Position numbers and translations under genes: made by a program. The notes below the pieces were generated by a model. The model was not told the DNA's origin and searched no databases. It saw only the letters and a program-made list of their open reading frames with translations. A stretch of 64,000 nt of DNA from Lethocerus indicus (taxonomy: Eukaryota > Arthropoda > Insecta > Hemiptera > Belostomatidae): contig JACDQD010000003.1 in assembly GCA_019843655.1 (NCBI GenBank), forward strand, positions 33,964,224 to 34,028,223. The letters run 5' to 3'. Of the stretch, positions 53,269 through 64,000 are shown in pieces; positions within the stretch are counted from its first letter, which is position 1, and each line of letters begins with the position of its first letter.

Positions 53269-53372
53269 ATAGATTTCGTGTTATTCTTTCTCCTCTCGCC
53301 GGTTTGAACCACTACTGAAGATGGCGAGCAGCCCCGAAACCGATCTAGCAATAGACCAAACAAGCAGGTCCT
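53269..53372 (+). mobile_element. Fold-back family member with hammerhead-like core
   Basis: A left inverted segment (GATTTCGTG, TTCTCCTCTCGCCGGTTT) is joined directly to the forward core: CTACTGAAGATGGCGAGCAG, CCCCGAAACC, GATCTAGCAATAGACCAAAC. The CTGAAGA and GAAAC boxes are intact. CTA before CTGAAGA and TAG after GATC could pair. One base of the short third helix is changed (CCGA rather than CCGG). Confidence 0.7.
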
Positions 53373-54080
53373 AGTGGGGTAAATCTCTTCTCCATATATT
53401 ATTAGAATATGTTAACAGATTAAACATTTTATAATCTGTTGAATTCGATCCCATTTTCGGGTTCTGAAAGTTCTCAAAATCTCCAGAAGTAGTTTCCCCA
53501 TTGAAAAGGGAATAAAAGGACCGAAAGACGGTACAGAACATAAATATTGACGGGGTACCTTGAGCCTGTAAACGATGCCATTCTGATACTTATCAACGGA
53601 TTACGTGCCCGGGAGAGCACGTGCCCATCCTATCTAAACCCCCCCCCGCCCCATGTGAGGTCCCGCTTTTCTTTATCTATATCTTCAACACTACCACGGG
53701 CGCATCGCGTCGCCGCGTGCGTGCGAGATCACCCCGCGGAATCAATGGAAGGGTTTCTTCTTGAAAGGGTCACGTTGTGATGTGGCCTGAACGTTTTACG
53801 ACAGCTAAATAAACCCAAGTGCCCCGGATAAGTCTTATCTGACGGGTTCTACCCTGAACCGAGTGGTGGGGGGTGTAGGAGGGAGGGGCGCCTGTGACGC
53901 ATGCGAATCTATTTATTTCTGGTATACAGTTGGCGGCGCGAAGTAAAAACGTGTACAGAAAGTAAAACCGAAGGCGTAGAAGTGAAATTGCGGCAAAAAT
54001 GAAATAGAAGTTAGGACGGTTCTATATTTTAATTATTATATTAGTACTGCGTTTTTTTCCGTTAGTTTATCCGATTGGCA
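53373..54080. other. No gene seen
   Basis: Nothing recognised. CpG-rich frames at 53547-53780 are unmatched. Confidence 0.5.
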
Positions 54081-54198
54081 GGACGTGTTGCCCGAATGGC
54101 AAGAAGCTGCTCAGCCTGCAACCATACAGGAATAGGAAAGTGGGTGGGCCTAAACTCGGACGGATAGATGGAGTGAATGAAGATGACTCTTGGGGTAG
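54081..54198 (+). pseudogene. LINE reverse transcriptase C-terminus, non-jockey clade, decayed
   Basis: GRVARM at 54081 is followed, after a frameshift, by one continuous frame reading KKLLSLQPYRNRKVGGPKLG then RIDGVNEDDSWG. This matches the conserved tail of several LINE clades: GHVARM, a KKLL..P.GKRKVGRPKLRW segment, then IDGV.ED. Gly in place of Arg, and Gly-Arg in place of Arg-Trp, are mutations. No upstream polymerase domain is seen. Clade assignment needs a database search. Confidence 0.8.
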
Positions 54199-54399
54199 GC
54201 CAAGATCCACTAACGGATTAACCAGCTTGTGATGATGACGTGTATTTTTCTCTATCTAATATTATACCAGAAACGAAAAAATCGCGTTTTAACTGTAAAT
54301 TGGGATCGGCCAAACCGATATATATCGACAAAATCCAAACTTTAAATGACCAATGCACCCTACAATGTCTCCAACCCGACTCTACACACAGATCTTAAT

Positions 54400-54580
54400 G
54401 CCCCGTTTGTCCAATATCTTGCCATACAAAGATACAACAAATTCCACTCACGATTCACCCATCACCCTAATCCACTAGTCCAAGTGGGTTTCTCCTCTAT
54501 TGTTGCCGATTGTAGTTAGTGCTCGTATCAATGTCGCTTATTGTATTTTTTACAGTTGCAACAATAAAAGAGAGAAAAAA
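54400..54580 (+). repeat. Dispersed repeats R4 (copy 2) and R6 (copy 1), adjoining
   Basis: Positions 54400-54480 match R4 at 9318-9440 (CCCCGTTTGTC, CTTGCCATACAAAGATACAA). Positions 54490-54580 match 56818-56920: CTATTGTTG or ATTATTGTCTACT, TTAGTGCT.CG.ATATCAATG or GTATCAATG, TCGC.TA.TGTA, then AAAA..AGAGA. Whether R4 and R6 are parts of one element is unknown. Confidence 0.5.
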
Positions 54581-55144
54581 AAAACTGTAAATTAGGGCCA
54601 TTAAAACTTTGGCCAACAAACCTACACAGCCATGGACACATCAATAGGAACAATTGCTTAACCGACTGGAAATTCTTGATTGATGGAAGCCTCCCCCCTC
54701 CCCGTTGAATAATGACCGGAATGGCGTTGACTCGCGGGATATGACTCAGACACGCGGGACACGCGGGACGGCGGAACAGTGACGAAATTCGTCTCCGCTG
54801 AACTCTCGTCATCATTTCTCCCATATTAAATTGGTCCACTCTCATCCCGGAATGCACTCGTTGCACGTGTCTCTGGTGCAGTCACTCCGCCACTATTCGA
54901 TGGGATGGACAAGACACAAGCCTTGTATTCATTAAGTGAGCACCAAAAAGTGAAATTCCCCCCGGTTCGGGTGACGTCACTTGCTCAATAGTCAGCGGCC
55001 GAGAAGTGGACTTACATCAATTAAATGTTTCCCAGGGCTAATTGGGTTTTCAGTAACGGTTACGTCAACACAACCAGTATTTCCCTCTCTTCCTCAATAA
55101 CGACATTGCTGCTCGACCGCCGATAGTAGAATACATTTAAATAC
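54581..55144. other. No gene seen
   Basis: A 112-codon minus frame (54528-54866) overlaps R6 and a CACGCGGGA short tandem near 54752-54768. It has no recognised similarity. Confidence 0.45.
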
Positions 55145-55250
55145 AGTAGATTTCGTGCGTTTCTGTCTGTTAGTCGAAATCAGTCTGGGAATAGACCAAA
55201 CCAGCGAGAGTATTACAACCCCTCGCAGACCACAAAACAGGTATTCTAAA
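55145..55250 (+). mobile_element. Fold-back family member, truncated
   Basis: It starts GTAGATTTCGTGCGTTTCTG, loses the CTGAAGA part, and resumes at CGAAATCAGTCTGGGAATAG, GACCAAACCAGCGAGAG, then CAACCCCTCGCAGACCACAA and AACAGGTATTCTAAA. The right-hand segment is the best-conserved part of the family. Confidence 0.65.
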
Positions 55251-56817
55251 ATAAATTTAAAATAAATTGTTGCTTTGTGGCTTCGGCCGCTGGGATATAG
55301 AATACCCAAAAAACTATAATCCAGAATTCTGAAGTTATTCATCCGGCAACTAAGTCATTGCGGATTTCATTGCGGCATGTTTACATCTTCGAACTGATAA
55401 GGTCGTCCGGCATGTTCTTACTTTGTAATCTATGGAACATTTCCGGAAGCAGTAATACTTCTTCGGTTATTTTTTTCCGACAGACGTACACATAATTATT
55501 TATTTGTGTTCCGTACGTATTTTACTTCGCAGTAAGACGGTAAATAGCTTTTCGCCGTTGTCAGTAGCAACGTAGCCCCACGATGCATTCTGTCAACACT
55601 GTGCAATATTGTGTGGATGCCCCAGCCTTCCCTGCGTTTTGCGTCACAGCAAGAAAATTCTATAATTAAGTGGAATTATGGGGTTGTTTCTTTTACCGGA
55701 ATGGATTCAAGGGTAGTACCGCCTGGGATCCATATACCGAATTGAGTATTCAGGCTTAAATATCCTGAAAGATATTTAATTGAAACTAAACGGCTTGTAG
55801 ATTCGCTTTGAGAATTTCGTCAGATTAATTTCGGGATATGCGATAATCGTTCAGAATGGGGTGGGGGTGGAATGAATCCAAAAGGGAAAGGCTTATTTAT
55901 AAACCGTTCAGCGGCCTAAGTATCTTTTCATAGCCGGAAAATGAAAACAAAAAATACAAAAAAAAAAAAAATGGAAACGGAAAAACCGTAACAACGGGCA
56001 TATCTTTGTCGGGTCGACTTTGACAGTTTTCCGTTTTATGTTTTTGGGGGGGGGGAAAATTTGGCTAAAATGTTAATCCTCAGTAAGCGGTCTCCGCGGC
56101 GCGTGGGCCACATCTTTTTGCGATTAAGGGGGAGGAGGAAAAAAAACAGGACAAGTTTCCCTCGCCGAAGAGTTTAATTTTTAAACTCGGTAATAATTTA
56201 CCCGGTTTTTCAATCCGTTCCCGGGGCAAACTAGGTGAAAACTTGGCGCAAGAGGGCCCTCCTCATTTTCACCGCATTGTTTCTGAATCTAGTTTGAAAG
56301 TCTCATCAAAAGCGACACTCTAAAGTTTATTATTTTCCGAGTTGAGAACAGAATATTTTATCGACTCGGGCGATTCAATCTGGTAAGTGGGCACTAGCGG
56401 TTTTAAATAGTATAATAAACTGAAATGGGGAAGATTTCCAAATCAGGTCATGCTGGTATTTGGTGCATTAATGGTCAAATGATTCCGGGTGGTATTCATT
56501 CCTGTTAATTTGGTAGGATCCTAAATGTTGTACCTAAACAATTCTAGATTTCTTAACCACTTCAAGGTTTTGACTTCGCTATTTAAGAAACCGTAAAGTC
56601 ATAATAGCTGGATATGCTATAATGCTATAATCAATATGAATGGACACCTCGCCGATTCGAGGATTTGAAGATCCTAAAGTCCTGTTCCTGAATAATTATC
56701 CCAATCCCGATGTCCCACCCAAACGTTCATTACAGACGCCTGAAAATTGAGTGGCCACGTGATCTAAATGTGCCAGAAAAATAATTTTATTAAAAGGGGA
56801 AGAAGCCAGTGGATTTA
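55251..56817. other. No gene seen
   Basis: Nothing recognised. There is a run of ten G at 56046-56055. Confidence 0.55.
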
Positions 56818-56920
56818 TGCTCCATTATTGTCTACTCCTTATTAGTGCTTCTCGAATATCAATGTCGCCTACTGTACAAATATAGTTAAAAATACTGAAA
56901 AATAGTGACAGAGAAAAAAG
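56818..56920 (+). repeat. Dispersed repeat R6, copy 2
   Basis: Matches 54490-54580. The word TTAGTGCTTCTCGAATATCA is partly repeated again near 62103 (TGCTTCTCGAATATGCAGTA). Confidence 0.45.
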
Positions 56921-56989
56921 TATAATAAACGGTGCATTCCTTCTCCTCTGACTAACATCCTTGCGGACGATTTAGGCATTTTATTACGA

Positions 56990-57110
56990 CCTTCGATTAT
57001 CGTGCCTTTTATGATTTCTTGTACTGCTAAAAGCGAGAGGTTGATGCGCCAGTCGCAGCAGAAAGTATTGAGAGCAGAACTCTCGCAAATGCCGACCAGT
57101 ATCAAATGAA
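56990..57110 (+). repeat. Dispersed repeat R3, copy D
   Basis: GCGCCAGTCGC, AAGTATTGAGAGCAGAACTC and GCAAATGCCGACC match copy B. It lies about 70 bp downstream of R6. The minus strand is open for 86 codons across R3 and R6 (56869-57129), with a peptide including RINLSLLAVQEIIKGTIIEG that I do not recognise. Confidence 0.5.
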
Positions 57111-57463
57111 ATGTACTGTTAAAATTCATCCTCGAAAATTATTCTGGACCCCCCCGTTCCTGGTTCTATTCCCGAAAGGAAGAGGGGGATTCTGCCACTC
57201 GCCCGGGGAACGATACTTATGACCCGCTTTCACATAAATCGGCAAACAAGTAGATTCAATTCAACGGTATTTTACCCGGCGTCAGCGTAGTCCGACACCT
57301 AAGTTCGGCCAACCTAAACAATAGGAACAGTATTTACCTTACGTATCATACTTCGTGTACGCCAGAAACCGTAACAGTCCCGGCGGATTAGCACCGAAGT
57401 TCGAAACTAATCGCGGAGTGTTGCAACTAACGGTCGGCTCAACCGACCGAAGGTGTAATCAAC

Positions 57464-57508
57464 TAAGTTGCATTTAACTAAGATGCATTTCATTAAGATA
57501 CATTATTG
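57464..57508 (+). repeat. 15-bp tandem repeat, three diverged copies
   Basis: TAAGTTGCATTTAAC, TAAGATGCATTTCAT and TAAGATACATTATTG in succession, just after a perfect CGGTCGG/CCGACCG hairpin at about 57430-57449. Confidence 0.7.
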
Positions 57509-59420
57509 TATCTGGGTAAGGTTAATGGGACTCGGTGGATCTAAACCGGGAGATACATTTTCTAGAAATTGTTGGCATGACCTAGATGTCTGTCTAATGG
57601 CCGGGACTCTATGGACTCTAAGATAAAGTTGGTATAGAACGTATATTTGTCTTCAGGGAATTGTACGGAAATTTACATGATAAGGAAGTTCGTGGGCCAT
57701 TAAAAATCTACATCCAACTACACTTCAGTAGTTGTTTCAATATAAAAAAAATATTAAATTCTCCAACACAGGTTCGAACAAAAATATCTCAACTATCTAA
57801 TTGGGCATTTAAACAAAAACTGTACAAATATTTGAGTTAATGCATATTTGGCATAAAATTAGTCAATGATATATGTATGACGATTGCAAGAAATTACAGA
57901 CTTTCGTAGATTCAAATTTATTGCAAACAATTCATTTAAATATCAGATAAACAATCGCGTATTCGCTCGGATGCTCACATACTGAGACAGAGTAATACAA
58001 AAAATGTTACAGGCGTATCGAGAACACAAAGCGGAAGATTAATTATACGCTGGTAATGATTTTGAAGGTTTCGTCAGGTTCCCCTAGAAATATATTTTTT
58101 TTAAACCGAGCGGACGGGTCCGGTTTTTCGTGCAACCGCGGTGGGAAAATTCGGTTATAAATTGGGAGGAAAATTAATTGACGACATTGTAAGACAAAAT
58201 ATGAAAAAAAAAAAAAATAAAAACAAGATTCGCGCCTATATTGAATCGGAACGGTCGGACAGAAAGAGGGGAAAGTTTGGGAAAGAATCGGACTGATTTG
58301 TGGGTTAACCTCGTTATAAGTCCCATCTCCCTCCCACCTTTCCCATCACCGTCGGCCCACGGCCGAATTTTTTCCAACGTCACTTTTCCCAAAGGACAAA
58401 CGACGAGTCGCCCCTCATTGACCAAGGAGTCCCGCAGGAACCGAGCGACTTAACTTTCTGGTTTCGGGGGATGAATCCGTACGCGGAGACGGTAGCTTTG
58501 GGTATCAAAAGACCACCACCGACCAAACGACCATAGAACGGATTCCGAGATAATACGACAAAGTACGGGCGAGTAAATAATTTCCCCAACAGCACGGCCC
58601 AACAGGAGACGTTCCAATACACTCGGATGTGTTCAAGTCCCCTTTATAAGCCGCAGTGTTGACAGGAAGCATCGTGGGGCCGAAATATATCACTAACGGA
58701 ATGCTATACCGACGACGGCAAAAAGCGTTCCGTCCAAGTGCGAAATAAAACACGTTAAGTAAAATTATCCTTACGACTGTTGGAAAGAAACACTGAAGAA
58801 GTATTAATAGATCGCACTCCGGAAATGATACTTCTCGGAGGAGATGAATCATCCGCAAATAATATACTGAATTTATATTGATATTCACTGTATATATTTA
58901 GATTTAATAATTAATTATAATTTATAGTCATATACACATATTATTGACAGTTCAGTTAATGCTCTGGCACAGAGTGTTCAACACACGCGCAAAACACATT
59001 CACCGAAATATTTCTATTAAATAATAAAAACTAATCAGAGAATGTTCTCCTTCTGGAAATTGAAATTCTATAATGCCGATAATTAAAATAAGTCATCTTT
59101 TTCTTTTTAAGTCGTCTTCCAACGACTACACTTTCAGCTCGCCGTAAGTAGATGCCGAAGCAACGCGTTCGGGGCACGTAAATGGGGCCTAAAATTGCGA
59201 AACCGAACCGGCGGCCTGTGCCAGTTGTAATCTGCGGTCGGTACACACACCGGGACGATTCGAGTGCAAAATCCACAGATCACCGATTCAAACGGCCGTA
59301 CCGAAACCGAATTTTGAACTCCCAGTTTAAAAGTCAGACAGCATCAATGCAAGACTTGAACGCGGGAGCCCCCCCCTTAACTTAAATAGGGGGAGCAGAG
59401 TAATTCAAATAACGGCGAAA
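57509..59420. other. No gene seen
   Basis: The 127-codon minus frame at 58505-58888 contains hydrophobic stretches but no recognised domain, and opposite-strand frames overlap it. Nothing else is recognised. Confidence 0.5.
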
Positions 59421-59997
59421 TCATTTTTCGATAAGCCTAAAGTTATATATACAACCTTCTTCGATTCTTTCAAATGCCTATAGACCGCTTTTAAAATTTC
59501 CAGACCGAAAAACGTCTCGTCGCGAACGTGTTTCTTGTTTTATGCGGAATTCTAGACGCCCACACGTCTACAATTTACAAATTATTTTTCTTTAAATACA
59601 AACGGAATATCGTAAACAATATACAAATTTTGGTTAATACAGGTATACCGGCCCCCAATAGCTTTCTACATTTATATACATACAATTTTTAACTCTCGGT
59701 AAAAGGTCGGAAATCCTCAATGTAATCAGCCTCATCATTTTTCGTCAAGCCTAAAGTTATTAACAATCTATAACCCTCCAGATATAAAGCACATATACAG
59801 AAACAACTTCTTCAAGTATTTTAAATGTCTACAGACCGTAAATTACAATTTCCAGGCAGTAAACTCTCGTCGTGAACGTGTTCCGCGACTCCGTGTTATT
59901 TCATAGCCGTCTTACACAGCTTCGACATTTAAAAATTTAAAAATTGATCAAATACACCCAGAAAATAGTACACAATATACAAATTTTGGTCAATACA
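59421..59997 (+). repeat. Diverged tandem duplication, about 230-270 bp units
   Basis: Positions 59421-59640 align with 59735-59997. Both start TCATTTTTCG, run AAGCCTAAAGTTAT, share CTTCTTC, TTTAAATG.CTA or TTTCAAATGCCTA, AGACCG, AATTTCCAG, CTCGTCG.GAACGTGTT and ACAATATACAAATTTTGGT, and end AATAC. The middle of the second unit holds extra sequence. No coding region. The clean ends make a local duplication clear. Confidence 0.75.
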
Positions 59998-62173
59998 CAC
60001 ATATATACATGAATAATTGAACTTTTTATATGCTCGTTTATCTTATCGTGTGGCTTATCATGTGTGTATCACAACTCGATTTATATTTTAGACCGCGCGT
60101 ATCCAGAAACGCTTCTCCGAGAGTGAATAAATGCTTAATCGGCGTACATAAATTCCTGAATGAATACTAAAAGCCTGAAAGTGAGGTTTACTACGTTTCG
60201 GGATGCTTTCTAATATATTATTAGTAACTCCTCCCGAGGATTAGAAATATATAATTAAATGCGCACATAAGATTCTTTCTGATTCCTATCCACGTTAATC
60301 AAATATATAAAGCCGAAACTATGTATCTGGAGATCAATTAAAGTGAGAAAAAGACCAGGACTTGCGACTTAAACATAAAGAAAACACTAATTCTGGGGTC
60401 TGAAAAAACAATGCTGGACAGACATTTCCCCCAATACTTGATTGCAAAAAATATCAATGTTTTACCGATTTCGCGTACACGGGCTAGTAATTGATAAATA
60501 TGAACATTGATAATTTTCCATATTTTCTGTATTCAGAATTAAGATTGGGTGAACTGTTAATATTTCATAGTTGTACTTACAAACTGGACGTTGCCGTTAG
60601 AGCATGTTTTATGAATCAAAACTGTATCCTACCTGAAAAGAGAATAAAACATAATTAATCAAAAAAATATTTTTTCTTTCAATTCATCATATGCATACGG
60701 TTAAACTCATTACATAAATGAGAAAATTGTCGGATTTTCACAAGTAAAGTTACTTAACATACATTCTTCCGAAATATTCTTTTTAATTAACAAGAAAATT
60801 TGGATCTTGCTTATCTAACAAGCATCATAAAACATATACAGCGTGTTTGAAAAGTTTCGCCTAAAATATTAAATAAGTCTCTCTGCCAGTGTATTTAACA
60901 TATAATAAGGCAATCGTAGTAAATGCTGAAAACCTTTCCTGCACCACTCATACTTGGACCCATAATTGCGATTTACTAAGTGTTTTATACTACTTTTCTA
61001 TGTCATTCGGACGGTAAGATCAGCTTCGGAGTTTTAATAAAGTTAAAACAATTGTATTCTTATGCGTTCCCGCGAAATGAAGGTATGCCCAGCGGGTCCT
61101 CGCTGTTCTCGGTTTATAAATCTGGGACAACGTAAAATTGTGGGGTTTTCATTTGTCGGCCGAGGTTTTACCCCCGAGACCCCTCCGACTGTATATTTCA
61201 CAAGAGCCGCGCGAAAACAAATTACGCCCCCGCCCTCCGCCCCCGAAGAAGTGCCGTCCCAGCGAAACAACGTTTGTCATTTCCAGAAAACGCTTTATAT
61301 ACATATATATACAACACTCCAGAATCGTTTCAATGAGCCCACCTACAACGACTCGTCCACAGTTTGATGCGGGCGGCCGACTTGTCGGCCGTTTTTAATT
61401 CTCTCGAGAAAACGTGGCGGGGTCCATTCATAAAACATATATTAAAACATTTGATTGTAAGCGGAACAAATCCGTTCATTCATAATAGATTTTATTACGG
61501 TCGGTCCTAGCATCGTCCTAGCACGATAGGAACGGCGTTTTATTCAAAATAGGGATGCGTAAAATCATTTAACGAGCCCTTTTTCGAGCGCGCACACGTT
61601 CATATCGATTGTGCCGATTTGGCGTCGAGACGCTGTGAATACAAACGCCGGGCCGGATGTTTAACAAACACCAACACTAGGACAGAATTTCGGTGCCGGT
61701 TAATGAACCGAGAAACAGGAAAAAATCGAAAAAATTGGACCAGACTCTATTAAAACCACCTCGCGCGCGATCAAGTTCAATCAGTTGAATCAGGTTTGTA
61801 ACGCGATAAGCATTGTTTCTTCTAATATTATAATCGTTCAATTACCGCAGAATGAACTTCATAATTATACGACTGCATACAACTTATTTGCTGAACTACT
61901 AATTGCTGAAAACCATATGTATGTAACCGCGATTCTGAAAGTAATCAAAGTTGTGATATGAAAGATAATCCAATTAGACTAAACCAATATCCCAGACCAC
62001 AGCAGTAATTATTTCCGTCAAATAAAATTTAATTTTCCCTTACGAGAAAAAGCAGATTCTTTTTCTTAAAAAAATACAATTTTTTTCGTAAAAATCATTT
62101 TATGCTTCTCGAATATGCAGTAGAATATGTTGAAAGCCGAACACGGAACTGTCGTAAAGTGGACGTTATAATT
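59998..62173. other. No gene seen
   Basis: CAGCGTGTTTGAAAAGTTTC at 60840 recalls terminal sequences of some DNA transposons, but no partner is found. A GC-rich patch at 61060-61270 is open in three frames without similarity to known proteins. Confidence 0.5.
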
Positions 62174-62475
62174 GTAGGTTCGTGATGTTTCTGTCTCCTC
62201 TCGCTGGTTTGGTATTTTGCTAGACCGGTTTCGGCTGCTCGCCATCTTCGGTAGCGCTGTGTTAGTCACTTTTGGCACTTTGGATGTTTTTTGGGCATCC
62301 TCACTGCACTGTCACTTTCACATGTACTGTAACAGTGACTAACACAGCGCTACCGAAGACGGCGAGCAGCCGAAACCGGTCTAGCAAATGACCAAACCAG
62401 CGAGAGGAGACGGAAACATCACGAACCTACAGTATATTCCAACCCCTCGCAGACCACAAAACAGGTATATTAAAC
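62174..62475 (+). mobile_element. Fold-back element, complete two-arm copy
   Basis: Two 97-bp arms (62174-62270 and 62334-62430) are nearly perfect inverted copies around a 63-bp spacer. A 45-bp tail follows, with CAACCCCTCGCAGACCACAA and AACAGGTATATTAAA. Each arm carries the hammerhead-like core, here with CCGAAGA in place of CTGAAGA, then GGCGAGCAGCC, GAAACCGGTC and TAGC. There is no coding sequence. Inverted head-to-head copies are known in Penelope-like elements. A palindromic MITE is the alternative. Confidence 0.8.
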
Positions 62476-64000
62476 GATGTTATATTTCTTGTAATATGGC
62501 AGAATAGATATATTGAGGAAACAAGACGTTTCTCCTGTTGAAATGCCTGTTGGGGGTAGTCGAGAATTCGGAATAACCACTGAAATAAAGAATACTGCGA
62601 TCTTTAATTTCTTTTTTGTTTGTCACAGCTACAGAACAGTGACAGACCACAAAAATAATGTTTACTTGTCAGATAATGTATACTTATTCATACTCAAATA
62701 GGTTCTTAAGATTCACAATAACGCGGCTAAAAGGTGAATAAAAAGTCTGAGTACAGTAACTGACAAGTCACTTGAGATCCTAACTCTATCGAAGGTTTTA
62801 TTTAAATAGAACCAATATTGGTCTATTCAACACGGCCGTGTTGTTTCATGCGTGCCAGTGACAGTCTGTTTGCCCGAAGCAACTATTAGCGAAAGTGACT
62901 CTCTGTGTTTTGTGGGCCCACTCGAGATTCAAGTATCCCAAGCATCGATCCAGCTTACTACGTACAATCCCACCGCTGTTTTACACTATAACACCTTGTG
63001 TCTCACTAATTGTCGCCATTGAATAAACATTTCCAGAATAACGCCAAATCCATCACGAATATTCGGTCTGTTAAAATTCACATATTCATAATTGATCGCA
63101 CTGCAGGCGGAGAGAACGCAAAGTAAACCTAAGTGATGTTGAACTATTCTCGTCATTAGTTGAATCGCTATTCGACGACAGTTGTATTCTGTTTGTATCA
63201 AATATTTACGACGCCAATTTGACAAACAGAACTGAAAACAACTACAACATTATAATAGCCCGTGTAATCGGCTTAAAAACCGATTGAATAACCACGGTAA
63301 TCGCAGGTGTATTTTAAACTGAGTGAAAAATATCAGTTACTCACTAACCAATGTTATTCTGGCTAGGACTAGAAACTGAACTAAGGAAAAATACCAAGGT
63401 AATGTAATTAGTAGATTTGGCTTATAACTTCTTTATGTACTTTTTGTTCTAAAATGCGTTGATTTAATTCAGCTACGATTGCGGATACCGTGGGTAGAAA
63501 GACTGTGGGCGATTATTTGGTAAGGAGCGGTTGGTTGGCCAGTGGGGCCGACTCATTCATTCCGAATCAATTTTTCCGGCCTTTAATTATTAAAAATTCT
63601 CCCGATTGGACTGGCACCACCTTCCCTACCGCGGCCAATTCTCAATTTTTCCAGAACCCACCCCACGAGATCGACTTTTCACGTCGGGGGCATTTCAGTT
63701 GCGTTTTTTCTGTTTCTTTTTTTTTTCAGCCGGGGGCACGATTAAAACCTGAGACTGGACACAGGACGCGGGGAGAAGGGGTGGTTATTACCCCCGGGTT
63801 GTGCTCTTTTTTTTTTGGTACAACCGACTTCCCCATTGTCCGCCCGAGGGCGAACAATGCCCCCCCGACCTCGGCATCCGGTCGGATATTTCCTTATACT
63901 GGGAATCGGGTCGTCCTGAACGGAGACAGACCGGTCCGCTACTGGAGATATTCGTCAGTTATTGATACCCAATCAAGGAATGGGAATAACAGGATCCGTA
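62476..64000. other. No gene seen
   Basis: Nothing recognised. The last 500 bp is GC-richer with C- and T-runs, and no frame there exceeds chance length. Confidence 0.55.

Noticed and set aside
58505..58888. 127-codon minus-strand frame with hydrophobic stretches
   Set aside because: Hydrophobicity follows from T-rich codons, overlapping frames exist, and no family is recognised.

Overview
The window is eukaryotic nuclear DNA, most likely from an invertebrate and plausibly an arthropod. It is AT-rich and crowded with in-frame stops. It carries long GA and TA microsatellites, a short GGTTA/TTAGG-type run, a mariner deletion derivative, jockey-type LINE remnants and many short dispersed repeats. 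The species cannot be named from the sequence. I found no protein-coding gene, tRNA, rRNA or CRISPR array that I can support. The longest open frames (about 140-160 codons) are the length expected by chance in 64 kb of such sequence, and none resembles a protein I know. The window reads as intergenic or deep intronic DNA made largely of decayed mobile elements.

Layout. Positions 1-15400 hold a duplicated block (6.1-7.1 kb), members of repeat families R1, R2, R3 and R4, a (GA)n tract and one GC-rich block at 12.2-12.6 kb. At 15.7-16.2 kb lies a candidate solo LTR with a TATA box, a poly(A) signal and about seven 24-bp tandem repeats. From 18 to 26 kb there is another R1 copy, a duplicated block (21.8-22.2 kb), a promoter-like GC-rich segment (24.4-24.7 kb), a palindrome-rich piggyBac-like candidate MITE and a 105-bp (GA)n tract. 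From 31 to 38 kb there is a weak hAT-like remnant, an inverted repeat (36.3 kb), poly(G) and TA tracts, and the first of three tiny terminal-inverted-repeat elements (R5).

From 40 to 57 kb transposon remains are densest: a jockey-type LINE 3' end on the minus strand (40.2-40.6 kb), an 881-bp mariner with both termini and a TA duplication but no catalytic core (41.2-42.0 kb), a second jockey-type LINE 3' end on the plus strand (49.9-50.3 kb), a LINE C-terminus of another clade (54.1 kb), two more R5 elements, further R1/R3/R4/R6 copies, and members of a fold-back family. That family (48.7, 53.3, 55.1 and 62.2 kb) is the most interesting signal. It carries a repeated core that resembles a minimal hammerhead ribozyme of the kind reported in Penelope-like retroelements.

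Because no functional gene is supported, there is no pathway to describe. The elements show a history of LINE, mariner, LTR and possibly Penelope, piggyBac-like and hAT-like activity followed by mutational decay. Family labels R1-R6 are mine, and all alignments were made by eye.
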